From: Nymphaea colorata
Taxonomy: Eukaryota; Streptophyta; Magnoliopsida; Nymphaeales; Nymphaeaceae
Direction of reading: 5' to 3'
Length of the DNA: 64,000 bases
Assembly (NCBI RefSeq): GCF_008831285.2
Contig: NC_045139.1
Location: 33,143,706-33,207,705, forward strand
Part shown: piece after piece, positions 33,887 through 46,556 of the stretch
How the letters are laid out: every line of letters begins with the position of its first letter
Numbering within the stretch: the stretch's first letter is position 1
Translations under genes and position numbers: made by a program
The notes under the pieces: generated by a model
The model's input: only the letters and a program-made list of their open reading frames with translations
Told to the model about the DNA's origin: nothing
The model's database searches: none

Positions 33887-36800
33887 GGAGAGTGCAACCT
33901 GCGTGCTCGAGAGGGAGAGAGAACTTGGAGTTTGCCGTACTACGCCTGAGAGAGAGGGGAGACGCGAGGGAGAGAGGAAAAAAACAAAGGAAAAACCTAG
34001 CGCCACGGATGATGAAAGCAGCTCATGAACGCAAGGGGAGAGGGGGAACGTTCTGTTCCCTGGGTAGAAAGGTTCTAAGTAAATATCAAATAAGAGAAAT
34101 CTCTGTCATTCAATACGGAAGAACTTGTTCTCCGCGGTTTCTTTGTCTCGCGCTCGGCATTCTTGGTTGGTTTTATTATGCTTTTGCCATTTCTAGCACT
34201 TAGTTTGTTCTTTCTTTTCAAATGTTGACTTTCTCTCTCATGTTCTGGTTTGGGTTGGATCCAGCTTTTACTGGATTCGACTCAATTAGATTATATGTAA
34301 TCGTATTTGGATTTGGAACGTGCTCAAATTTTTAAACAAGTAGAATAAGATTTGACATTTGTATTTGTCTATTTGATTTGGTTAGATTTGATAAGGGCCC
34401 GACCTGGTTACAAATAGATGACGGGTCTTAAGCTAGTCGGAACCACGTAGAGTTTTGAAAACATAAAAATCTAAATTCAAGTCTGATTGCATATGATTTG
34501 ATTGAGAACAAATTAATAAAAGTTAAATGCAGACCGAATCGAACCATTTGCATCTAAAGAAAAAGAGAGAGATTGGTAAATACCATGCACTAGAGTAAAG
34601 GATAAAAACCATACCTCTTAAATGTGTCTTAAACAAAATGGGTACCTCTCGATGTATTTATAAACACTAAATTATGTTTTAATTCAAATCATTTTTATTG
34701 CAAAATTTTATCATTTCTACTATCAGAATCTTGATGCCGTAAAAGCCATCCAATTTGTTGTTACTAAGGATACGTGATCAAAGTGAAGAAATTATTAACT
34801 TAATATATGTTTCTCACCAAATCACTATTAGTATCATATTTATAAAGGTTAGGTTGTAGAACAAATATTTTATTGATTAATTTTGATGAGTCTATTTTTT
34901 GTCCTTGGTATGGTTTTTACCAATTTTCCGTTATGCACATGCGTGCGACTAAGGGATGATTCCCTCCTAAAAAATGACAACGGTTTGCATTATTAAATTC
35001 CATTTAAGACGTGGAATAAGCGAATTAGTCATATATTTTAGATATCTCTTGTTAGTTAGGCATCATATTCACTTATTTGGTCTTCCATTGTATTGAATAT
35101 TCGAGAAATATGTTTGGTTGTCCCTTTTTTTTTTTATGTGCAAGGGCTCTTCTATGTCATTCAAATCGCAATAATTCGATGCTTAACTTTGTCATTAGTA
35201 TGTGATATGGTTGAGCGGGTTTCCCACCACCCAAAAAAAGAGTGAAGTTTCCACCCAACCCCTTATCTCTCCATACTAAATACAGTAAATTATTATAAAT
35301 ACTTCAATGCTTTCAAAAATAAAATATTTTGAATATAAGCATTACATAACTTGTCATCACACTTATCCTCTTAAAGAGAAGAGTCACGTGTCCTCATAAA
35401 GATAAGAGGCCCTACTTCAAGTTGACATCAAGTGCGGAATCAAGTTACACACACCTGAAAAATGCAAAACACATACATGCTTGCACTCACACACAATTGA
35501 TTCGTCAAAAATTCCTTAAACCCAAAAACATATAATGGTGTCATTCCCAACTGAACAGCCTTTGTATAGATGAGTCGCAAAAATAACATAACTTCTTTCT
35601 GCTTAGACCAAGATGTGAAATGGTTTTGGAATTTGAACTTTCGCTTGGAGAACGAGCCAGCTAGAGAACTTGCAATTTGAAGTGAACTAGGCACACCGTT
35701 CAATGAGCATTCTGTCCAATCCAAATTTTAATTGATAGTGCAATATTAACCAGAAGAGAGAAAGAGGGGAAATAGAAGCATGATTCCCATGGTCCTTATT
35801 TTTATAATCCCTTACCAAAATTCATTGCTTTCTCATACACAATGGAGTATATATACAAATTCATGAATCTGTTTGTTCTTTATCCCATGATATATTCAGT
35901 CTATTACATCAAAGTATCAAACCAATGTTGTAAAAGTCCATTTCATAGCCCACACTGTACAAAATAATATAGGTAATGTACACATAACATAATATAAAGT
36001 ATTATAGAGTTCCTAAATTTTGTACAAAGATATTTTTAAATCTAAAGATGCGATCTTGGAAAAAACTGACAAAAAATATTACATAAAGAAATATATTAGG
36101 TAAAAAAATGAACCGGTACTTATATTTCCGTGAACATCAAATGTACAATAGAGCTAGACAACGGGCTGAACAGGTAGCCCAAGACTGAAGACCCAGCTCA
36201 TATGTGCTGGGCAGCAAATTCACACCCTGACCAACAAGCACCCGGCTATAAACTAGGATTGGTATGCCAGGTTCAGGCTACTTGATGTGCTGACGGGCTA
36301 ACCATGAAGTCCCTTCTAAAATACGTTGTAGATAGGATTACCCTTACCAGGAGCAGGTTGTCCTGTTCTTGGTGTCCTTAGAATGGAAAGAGCAAATGAG
36401 AACCCAAAAGGGGCAACATTTGCTTCTTAAGGAATGGTTACTCCACCAAACATGAGCACTGTCTCTGATATCATGACAGAAAATTCAAAAAGCAAGAAGA
36501 AAGTCTTTTAACGTAGTACTGAGTATTCTGCTACATCCACAATGCCTCCAACTTAATCAATCATTGGGAGGTTTCCATTCTCGTATTCATTTCCTTGATT
36601 GTAGTGGTCTCATTTGAATTATCATTATCTCCTCTTTCCATTTTCACAAGATTGTCATATTTATCTTTTTCAATCCCAGATCTTACGCTCTTGGCTTGTC
36701 TATCTTGCTGTGCTCCCTGCTGATGTGTGATCCCATGATTTTTGCTCTCTCCCATGAGGCCATGATTGCGTGTGGTTGCATCGTATCCGATTGATGTATG

Positions 36801-37343
36801 CTCTTTAGATCCGGATCCATTTCATGTTTGGATTCATAGCATTGACAGGCCTGTTAGTTTTTTCCGCTTGTTAAACAGATCGAGGGGGTGTCGTCTCTCA
36901 TAACACTTCATTAGTTGCAAACTAGCAGTGTGCTGTAACAATCATTCAAGAAAAACAGCTTAATTCATTGAAACAAGTCAAATTTTCCACGTGAATCCTC
37001 CAAAGAAAGGACGTGAAGATCAGATAGACAATTCCGATTCCAAGCCTAGATGCAGAAACATAAAAGACTCAAGTGACCTGCTTGTCGCTTACTCAGAAGA
37101 GGAAAGGTTCGACAATCCTAGATAACTCCAACCCCGCAATATCCAAACAGAGAACAACAAAAGGAAACCAATTTTTCATAGTGCAAGAGTAGTCAAGAAA
37201 CAGAATCTCGCCATTCACCAAACCATAGCAAAAATGAAATTCCACTTCAGTTTTCCCTCGTACCTGTGAATTTGAAAGCGAGATCGGCGATGCATGAAAC
37301 GACCGGCTGGGACACTTCCATTGCATACTTCCCAGCTGCCGAT
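33887..37343 (-). repeat. right arm of the large inverted repeat
   Basis: These 3,457 bp are the reverse complement of the left arm: UTP7 leader start (33887-34004), the 1.43-kb segment (34005-35435) and MHF1 intron 2 plus exon 2 (35436-37343). MHF1 homology continues beyond the arm to about 37892 (exon 1 and promoter), so this side is the more complete copy. Confidence 0.93.
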
Positions 37344-37577
37344 GCAAACAAAATCAGGGAAAAAGGAAAAAGACGAAGAATAAAAAAAAAACGAAATGAC
37401 GAGAGAGCGCGTTCTTGGAGAAAGGAAAAGCGAAATCCAGCCAGAAATTAGACCTTCCGACTCCGCGATCTTAATTACGGCGAGGCGGACTCGATCCCCT
37501 AGCTCCCCGGATACGGGATCGTCGCGATCATCGGGATGCGGCTCGTCCCTCTGGAAATCGCCATCTTCCTCTGCCAT
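35436..37577 (-). pseudogene. MHF1: MHF1 fragment, copy B (exons 1 and 2)
   Basis: Exon 1 (37577-37454, ATG retained), intron 1, exon 2 (37335-37264) and most of intron 2; homology ends at the same base as in copy A, so exons 3 and 4 are absent. One exon 1 codon differs from the intact gene (GELGDRVR here, GELRDRVR at 54201), replacing an Arg that is conserved in plant relatives as I recall them. The open frame can give only the first part of the histone fold. Its 5' flank matches the MHF1 promoter, so leftward transcription into the inverted repeat is plausible. Confidence 0.92.
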
Positions 37578-37892
37578 TTCTTTCTCAGCGAAGGGCGGGA
37601 AAAGAGGCGGTCGTCGCCAGAAGGGTATAAATAAGGGGAGAAGCCCGCGCAACTGTGGGTTTTGAACCGCCTCGGGCAAGACACGGGGCAGGTCCTAGTG
37701 GGAAGCTCCAACCCGGTCCGAAGATGTGAGGAAACGGTTGGTTTTTCAAGGGAAATTTATTTTTTCCGGTCAACTTTTCTTATAATTTCAAAAAGACGAT
37801 CAATATTTCGCAATTTATCTAATGCGGGCGATATTGTTTAGGAATATTATCAAATAAAGGGATAAAATAGAGTTCCTGTAACTAAGGCCATG
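37578..37892 (-). promoter_or_regulatory. duplicate of the MHF1 5' flank
   Basis: This matches 53890-54200 upstream of intact MHF1, including the TATTTATA box about 50 bp before the ATG. It could drive transcription leftward through right arm, spacer and left arm. The outer boundary is near 37886-37892, where homology to the source fades. Confidence 0.75.
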
Positions 37893-38142
37893 TTAAAAGG
37901 GAAAAAAATGCCTAGTTTGGTAAATTGGAAAATTTTTTCAAGAAAATTTTTTTTTACCGTTTAAAAGATATCATCTCCTCAGGTAACAATTATGCATATC
38001 ATATACATCTTTTTAAATGCACGAGAGAAATAAAATGGCTTTGCAAGACAAGATCAAATAGAAGATGGATTATACAGAAACTTGGGCGGAATAAACATAT
38101 AGATTTCATTTAGCATCTGAACAAATAGATACAGCGATAAAC

Positions 38143-38623
38143 ATGTGCAATTGTTTCATAGATTGGTGTGACCACTTTTTTCGGAAAGGCCTCCTCCTCA
38201 CCACCACAAGCGGGCTTTATAGTTTCACCTGTCATTGGACGCACATTGCCAGCAAGCATTCCATAAAGTTCGAAAGCCATCTGCAAACAACACCATTACT
38301 GAAAAAAATTTTGTGTAATATTCACTTTGTAGATTAGCCAACTAATATTAGATTTTGAAAGAATGGGAACTATAATGACAAGTTAAAAAAAAACCTTAAA
38401 AATCATAAGTAAAATGTACCAAAGTACTAGAAAAGGAAGCAGGACTAGTGTAACATTTACAAAACCAACATGCAATGTATGCAAAAGTACACCTACAAAA
38501 TGATAAATGTAGCAAAGACACTCTGGCATGAACCGAAGGTTTGCAGCCTCACCCCAGATAAGCAGATAAAGGCCCATATACAATATCTTACGCTGCTGCA
38601 CCTCTTGGTGGATGTTTGGCAGC
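38143..38623 (-). pseudogene. callose synthase (glucan synthase-like) two-exon fragment
   Basis: Callose synthases are large plasma-membrane beta-1,3-glucan synthases of about 1,900 aa. Exon one, 38623-38497, encodes LPNIHQEVQQRKILYMGLYL then IWGEAANLRFMPECLCYIYH; exon two, 38280-38143, encodes MAFELYGMLAGNVRPMTGET then KPACGGEEEAFPKKVVTPIY. They splice in phase (donor GTAGGT, acceptor GCAG). This is the conserved stretch before the catalytic domain. No neighbouring exons were found on either side, so this is about 88 codons of a gene that normally has dozens of exons. Changes such as YHF for the usual YHH and PACGG for PAYGG suggest decay. It adjoins the outer edge of MHF1 copy B, consistent with a region that collects gene fragments. 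Confidence 0.88.
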
Positions 38624-39960
38624 CTGAAAACCAAAATGACAGGTTAAAGGATTAATAAGGATGCAGAATCACATATGGTGGAGGAAGATTCATTAGCATG
38701 TTGATGATTGTTTTACAGTGGGGCAGAGATTAAATTAACAGGTCCCAGACATAATTCTTACCAAAGGCTTTGATGATTGTTTTACAGTGGGCCAGAGATA
38801 GGAAGATTTATTAGCATGTTGAGGAGCACATCATCTATTCTGAGATCGTGTGCAGCTTTTGCCCTTTTGCAGGTGCATATCATGTGTTTCTGTGAATGAG
38901 AACTGAAGTCTATATATTATGAGAATTTTTGGACAGACACTGACCACTGGAAAGCTTTCCAAACCTTCACGTGGCTGCCAAAGGCAAACATGTTTGCCAG
39001 TTTCTAGACAAGATTGGTGCTTTTTCAATGCTCATCATGCCAATTTTATTGGAGACTGGTAGGAAGTCATCAGACTGTGATGGATACTTCGTGAGCTACT
39101 GCTCTTATAAATATTGCAGATCTTTAATTTGCAATTTCTACCATCTGAAATTTAATTTCTAGTTTCTCTAATATGTTAGCTGGTGACATTTTTTACTGTT
39201 AAGGGGCTTGCTTAGTTGTTTAGCATAATCGCTGACACATAAGAAGCACCACAAAAAGGGAGAGAAATTTACAAAAAAGCATTACTATTCAAACTTTGCG
39301 ATGTACAATGGTGTCTAGAAGACTTTGCTGATATATAACTAGAGGATTCTAAGTTTATACTGATGGAGTGGCATGAACAAGAAAATGGTGTAAAATCCGA
39401 ACTCATTGACAACATCCAAGTAGTGAAGGTATCCAGAGATTGAAGATCTTGTACATCAGAGTGCTTCCAACTTTAGAGCCCTTGCACAATTTAGTTGGTC
39501 CACATGAGCAGGTTAGCTAAGGTTGGGAGTCTCAGAACATCCAAGACAAGTCTAAAAAGAGGAAAAAGTAAAGAGGGATTGCAGCAAAGATGGAAATAAA
39601 GAGGGATTGAAGCAAAGATGGAAAAGAGACTCACCAGAATGGGACGAACACTGCTTCTTCCAACCACACGCAGCGCGAAGGAGGAAGAGAAAAAAGATAG
39701 TGAGAAGGAGAGGGCTTCCCCCAACGGATGTAGCAATTCTGAGGGCTTCGATAGAAGACAGGATTTTCACGGAGGGAGAGGAGCACCGATAGGGGGAGAG
39801 GGCTTCCACATAGGTAGAGGCCTTCGACTGCGGAGAAGGCTTCGACAGAGGAGAGGTCTTCGACGGAGGGAGAGAAGCACTGATAGGAGGAGAGGGCTTC
39901 GACGGCGGAGAAGGCTTCGACAAAGGGAGAGGAGCAGTGAGAAGGAGCAAAGCGAGGAGA
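38624..39960. other. spacer with local duplications and a purine-rich repeat
   Basis: Positions 38683-38825 contain a rough tandem duplication around GATGATTGTTTTACAGTGGG. Positions 39740-39960 hold a degenerate 15-30 bp repeat (GGCTTCGACGGAGGAGAG variants) that opens long Ser/Pro-rich frames on the minus strand, which I take as repeat artefacts. No gene was recognised. Confidence 0.5.
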
Positions 39961-39987
39961 GCCCTAACGGCTCGTAGAAAAATCCCT

Positions 39988-40160
39988 GGAAAAAAGTCGG
40001 ACCTCTGGAGGTCCGACTTTTTTCCGCGTTAAAATCTCTCTTGTCGTACAATTTTTTCGAGGTAACATTTTCGGCGTTTGATGGCCAGCGGAAAAACCGT
40101 ACAAGGGAGTGAACTTTACCTCGATAAATAGTGTTTTTCCTTGCAATCAAACGTGACCTA
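39988..40160. repeat. nested foldback sequences
   Basis: A perfect palindrome occupies 39988-40025: an 18-bp arm (GGAAAAAAGTCGGACCTC), a 2-base centre and its exact complement. Next to it, 40040-40160 folds back imperfectly (CGTTTGATGGCC... against ...GCAATCAAACG; TCGAGGTAA against TTACCTCGA). This looks like the end of a MITE or MULE-type element; its other end was not located. Confidence 0.7.
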
Positions 40161-42684
40161 AACAACAAAAAAAAATTGACTCTAGAGGCAAAGATAATGA
40201 GGAGGCCTTGGAGCTTAGTTTTCGAACAGTGGGTTGTTAACCTCTCGCTTATACACATGGAAAGTACTTCTGCAAACAACATTTAAAAATACATTGAAAC
40301 CTAATATAAAGCATGCATGTGCCTTTGCGTGTGTATAAAGTTCATGAATATGTAAATTAAACAAATGCGAAAAATTACGTAAACTAATTATGGACCATTT
40401 GGTCAATTTAACCGAAGGATTTTAAAGTGCCGTTTGTAAAGTTATTTTTTGAAAGTCAAAAACTTACAGCTGCCAATTGCCACCACCTTTTTTAGAAATT
40501 AACCATATACTTGGTACCTTTCATACGAGACATAATGATATGCAAATGTTTTCTCTCAACACTTAATGTCCTTCATGTTGGTATTCTTTCATGACAATTG
40601 TTTTATCCAGTAGCTTTAGAGTCCAACCACCTTCCAACAATATAGTAAGCGATGAATAAGCGTATTGTTGCAATGCAAATCATATTGCGTTTTTTCATTA
40701 TGTTTATAATTTTTTCTTCTTGTTGTTGTTGCAATCTAATTATAGAGCTTGCTTTTGATGCCTCGGGGCACTACCTCTTCTACGCTTCAACTTGTGTATT
40801 GGCGAGTTAGTGGCTATTTGTTAAAACATTTAATTGGTCTTGTAGGATCTATTTTGTTTTTGATACACTTGCAACATCTTCATAATGATCTAAGCCAAAG
40901 AAAACTACCAGCGTTTCTAGTGTTGTGGATCCTTACCCACCCTTTTATGTTCGTATTAAAAAATAGCATGAACCAAGATGCTTGATAATATGTTAGATGG
41001 GCATATGTGACCCCTAAAATCTCAATTTTTTGTTCAAAGTAAAGCTGTTTCTAAGTCTTATTATTCAAAGTAAAATCCTTACCCGCCTCATAGCCAGGTT
41101 TTATTCAGAAAAAGTTGAGAACCATATAACTTGGTATTATGATATGATACAAAAAACCTTCAATCTAGTGTTATTCAGTTCTTTTACTTTTTCCATATAT
41201 TCTCTTAACCAAAATCTAATGGGAAAGGTAGCTATTATTTTGGAGGACTTGTAATTAAGAAGAGGTTGGCAAGGAGATTTGAACAGGTTTTTCAAGAGGT
41301 TGACCAATTGTTATTATTGCTGAAATTCAGATAGCTTTGGAGTCCACATTTCTTGCTATGATTAAATTCTCAATAATCATTCATATATTGTTAATATGGG
41401 GAAACTCGTAGCTATTAGACTTTGATGAGGATCATCCAAGTCATCGATTCTAAAGAGATTCGCTTGAAAGTGAAATGTTTTTTTCGAGAGTACAACATAG
41501 TACCCATCAAAAGAATAAGGAATTTAGTTTAAGGAAACCCATTTGTTTCTTTCCTTTTTTGCTTCTCTCTCATCATTTGGATGGTATTTCGTACTTCTAA
41601 AAAAATGAAAAACAGTTTGTCTTTTGTATTTGCAACTGAATCTCCACCATTAATCTGCATTAAATCCAATATATGAGCGTCCAACAGCTACCTGTTTTCT
41701 GTTAATATGATATATGAAATTAGACGTTAACCTTCTTAGTGCATAAATTCTAATAGTCAATAATAATCAAAATGTGGATATAGAATATAAAGATTTAAAG
41801 AATACTTATTTGCCAAGACCTCAAACATGCCTTTTTGCATAAACATTAAGTCTCCGTTGCTACATATGCTAACATAATGACTGTAGCTCAACAGTTGTAT
41901 TTCTGAACTTACTGACATATTTCCTTTTATTGTGTTTTCTTCACATGGTAAAACATGTTCTTTTCCTTTAATGTTAAAACTAAAGATATTCTTACTTTCC
42001 ATATGTGAGCCTTGCTTCTTGTTCCTCACCAGATTCCATTTTCATATTCCAGTTTTGCTTAAACAAATGAACAGGTAAAAGTTTTGAATCGGTGGAAACT
42101 TTGGTATTCAAAGATAGCGGAAAATTATCAGATACGTTATCTAGACATGAAATCGAAGCTTGCTTTGTTTTTGCAATAATTGGAAAATACAAACATGTTA
42201 TGTTTCAAGCATGATCTAATTAACAGGCCAAAAGAAGAGATGGCAAGGTCTGTAACATGTACAGTTCCAGACAACCCATATTTTGGTCTAGGGAAAGAGA
42301 TTTGAGAAATTAACTTCATGCATTAATAATATGCTTGAAAAACAGAACAAGCTCTTGGCTTAAAGGCCAACTTTCTCTGAACCATAAACTCTAGACTCGC
42401 AAGATCTATGGGTACAACATTCAAGAGAAGAAAATAATAAAATTTAAGAACAAAAGAAAAATTCGTGAGAATTTTTATCTCGAGCCAAAAAATGTGAGCC
42501 TTCATGCCGGGAACACCAAGCACATGTTTGACTAGGTTGCCAGAGAAGCAGTGCCTGGACTTGACCTCCCCATGCAAGGTCACGTTTACCTCCACAAGAA
42601 AAGGAGGTTGAACTCAGAATTTAGCTTCCCCTGCAGAGGGAACTCGGTTTAAGAATCAAGATCAAACTCCAACTTGGCTGCATC
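40161..42684. other. AT-rich spacer and UTP7 3' flank
   Basis: No gene was recognised. A 78-codon frame at 40749-40985 has hydrophobic runs but no known motif. The last few hundred bases should include the UTP7 3' UTR. Confidence 0.5.
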
Positions 42685-44666
42685 TCATTTACGTACAAAT
42701 CTTTGAAGTGCCACCGGCAAATCCATTTGCTTTTTCTCAATCTTCTGTTTCTTGGAACGCTCCTCCTCAATTTGCTTCTCCAAGAAAGGTCGCTTCGCTT
42801 CGCTAATTGCTTCTTTTTTCTTCTTCTCTACTTTGCTTGGTTTACTTCTTCCCTTGGTTTTCTTGCTCCTTCGTATGCTCTTAGCATCGGCAACAGCTTC
42901 AGCCATTTCAGCTTCCAGTTCCTGCTTATTGAAGCCATTATCGCTCCCTTTTCTTTTTCTTTTGACAGAACCTATTTTTGTTGGGTTCAACATAATCATT
43001 TCTGGTTGCAGTTTGTCCAGCAGTTGATGCACCTCCCTCTCCCTCTGTTGCCGAGTAGTTTCAAATGGGTTTGCAACAAATGTATCGAAATTCGGCTCAC
43101 CAGATCCTGGAACAAGAATAGAGGAGATGCCCATAGAATGCCCTAGCCCAAGAACATCTTCATATGGCTGGAATAGTAGATCCCCTACTTGAAAACCTTT
43201 CACCATTCTGTGTTTCATGTAAAATCTATAATCTTGATTGCCTGCTTCATCTCTCCATACTTGCACCAAGGACCCGCCTGCTAGGGCTAGGAGACCTTTC
43301 TGACTGAAGTCCATTGTTTTTGCATGCCCTGAATATGTACGTAAAACTTCAAACTTTCTAAGGTCCCACAATTTAATTTTCCTATCCACACCTGCTGTTG
43401 CCATGAGATGTCCTCCTCTGTGGAAGGCTATTGATGAAACAGGACCATGATGACACAACATTTTCACCAGAGGAGTGCCATTGTTGGGGTTCCACATTGT
43501 GACTTTCCCGCATGTGTGACCCAAGCCTATGACAGAATTGAAGGGATTTACCTTCATCACGTCACAATGTCCAAGGCCTGTCCTATGATGGCCCACCATT
43601 TCACCAGTACTAATATCTTGAAAATGGATCTGTCCAAATTTGTTTATTGATGCAAGGATCAGGTGATTTGTCAAGAATTGAACCTTCAGTGGTGACACAC
43701 GCTCCTGCAATCCATTTTCCCCCATGGATGTTGCAAATTAACAGCAGGAAATAAGAATTTGGATTATTTCATGTAAACATTAAACAAGAACTAAAATACC
43801 TAAACTCAGCTCCAATAACACATAGATCACTTCAGGATGCACAATGGACTAGTAAAACAAGTTACTCAGGTAGCTGAAAGCAACGTGATCAAATAGACAA
43901 TTTCCATTTCATAATTCATCTTGTTTTTTGTCAGGGGAAAAGAAATCAGATTCAGAAACACGTGCATTCATTAGTGTGCTCCCCAAAAGCAAAATCCAAC
44001 TTAAACCAGTTGGTTTGCCACAAAGTTAAAGGTGGGAAAAAATGTTGACCAAACCTGACAAAGGGGACAAATTTGTCTTAACATCTCTAACTAGAAAAGG
44101 GTAAAGGAACAAGCAAAAATACAAACCTTAAGACAGTGAAATTCTGTTCCCTTCATGTCATATATATAAGCATACCTGCAATGAAGACCGTGTCAGCTTT
44201 TGAATTGCAACAGAACATCGACCCAATTGTCAAACCAATAATAACTAAATAGATATGTTCATCAGAAAACGCATGATCTTATAGTACATTTGGCTAACAA
44301 AAATGACAAAGAAATATGACTTCTTAAATAATAAACAAATTGAATGCCAACTCCAAGTGCTGTAAAATTTCTTAACAGCAAAGCAAAGCAAAGCAAGTTA
44401 TGCTATTACTAAAAGCTGAAAAATAAATGTCTCGGCTGTTTTAGAAAGGGCTCAATGGCTCTGGTAGATGACATCAAGTTCCTTCCAAACATCTACTCTT
44501 CTTTCTGAACCATGGGTTTAGAATCAATTTGAAGATGCAGTGCAAACGAGATAAAAAGTTATCCATTAATTTCCTAGGCCACATGGGTGCTGCAAATAGG
44601 TAGCCACACCTGTTGGTGTGGTTCTTAACGATTTATCGTTATTACACTATTATGCTTTAATTCAAA

Positions 44667-44715
<49 letters not shown>

Positions 44716-46517
44716 GTTAAGACTTAAGAGTGCACCAAAGCACCTCCCTAGGTGCCCACCTTTTTTACTAGGCTAAACCACCTAGGCTCTTAGGTTTCAA
44801 GGAAGTGTTTTACATTATTTTCTCCTGTTTTATGGTTCATAAAATGTCATGTTTTAAATTGTTTTGCTTATTTTTTCTTTTTCTTCTTCTTTTGTTTTCC
44901 TTGTCTTTTTTTTTCTTCTTCTTTTACCTCTTTTCATCTGTTTTCTTCTGCTTTTTGCCTTTTTTTTCTTCTACCTCTTCGTCCTTTTTTCCTTCCACAT
45001 TGTTTTTGGCCCACCTAACCACTGACTGGTCTCTTGTATAGTTGCCACCTAAGCTTGCCTAACACTTTTGACCACTACCTATATAAACGGTTCACAGAAT
45101 GTCACATGCAAAGTTTGTTTTTGGAAAAGTGGATGACAATGAGTACCTTTATTTTGTTAAAAAAAAACTGCTCGACAATCAACATATAGCACCTTATGAA
45201 TGATAAAATAATGTTAATCGGACACTTCATATCAATGCTGCATGCTAGTCCGGGTATTACTATGATGATTCAGAAAGTGTCACGTGTAAATTTACTTTTC
45301 AAAGGTTGACAATAACTAGTATTTTAGCTTTGAAAAAAATAATTCTATACATGACCTGTGAACCATGAACAACCTTAATTGGGACAGTTCATAATCAGTA
45401 CACCTAGCCCTCATATTTACTTGGTTTAATGTCACTTGATCATATGTATATACATATGTAAAATGAGTTGTTTACTCTTGTCAACTGGATGGTTCTGTTG
45501 CTGTCAGTTCAAAAAGCAAGGCCCAGAAAACACTTATTTTGCTACTTTTTCCATTTACTTTCTTTGCAGGCTATCAGGACTCCAGCCTTCTGAGTTGGCC
45601 GAGCAGAACTATCTGATGAACCAGATGAATCTGCAGTCTACACAATCCTCATATTCTTGCAATCCATATCAGCACATCCACCCATGTTTAGTTTTCATAT
45701 TCTTGCAATGCATATATCAACACATCCACTCATGTCTTTTTCAGAATGGCACACATGCACTCGGGCAGGCGCCCACGTTTCCATTGTCAATGGTTTACCA
45801 AAATTAAGTGGGGTTAGGGAAAGATATTTAATTTTTCAAAACAAAATTGAAGGACACAAAGATGGCAATATTGCCCGCTCTGTCTCACTCTCATCACATG
45901 AATGATGTCATGGTATCATAAGATTTCCAAGATGTACGACATAACCATTATCTAATGAAGAAACATGCTTTGAATTAAACCTGAAAACTACAAGGTCAGG
46001 ACCAAAATGAACTTTTCTAGCATGGTCCCAAAAGTCAATATAGCATATCAGCAGCAGAAACTTTTGCTACAAAATAGCAATATTGATGGGTCAAGTTTCA
46101 TCCAGAACTCTATAGGATTCTGGTTCAGTTGTAAAAGAAAAGACATCCATTTAATGCTTCATTTACTTGTTTAACCATTTTTGAATCATATTAAGCCAAA
46201 TAGAACTCTGATATGATAATAAGAAACAAGGAATACATACCTCACCCAAATTCCAAACAGACGGATATAGTTGGCAATTTTTACAAATTGACTGATAAAT
46301 TTTAATTAGCAAGGTATCCCAATTTTTTTTTTTTTTGAGACTTACATATATCCACCCTCCCCCCCCCCCCCCAACACCTCTAATTATTTTTAAAAATTTA
46401 CTAATGCAACATTCATATTGGAACGCATTTGATATTTTATCTTGGATGAATTTAGAAAAAGGAGACAGTGCACCACAGATATGTATATACTATATATTTG
46501 TGTGTGTGTGTGTGTGT

Positions 46518-46556
<39 letters not shown>

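Noticed and set aside
39552-40282. Ser/Pro-rich frames of 132 and 171 codons on the minus strand
   Set aside because: They are translations of a degenerate 15-30 bp purine-rich repeat and run through the palindrome; no conserved domain.
43705-43725. ATG at 43725 as the start of a shorter WD40 protein
   Set aside because: Splice signals and protein family alignment show this stretch is the 3' end of intron 6; six upstream exons join in phase to it.
44805-45041. 78-codon Phe/Leu/Ser-rich frame
   Set aside because: It is a T-rich low-complexity tract in UTP7 intron 5.
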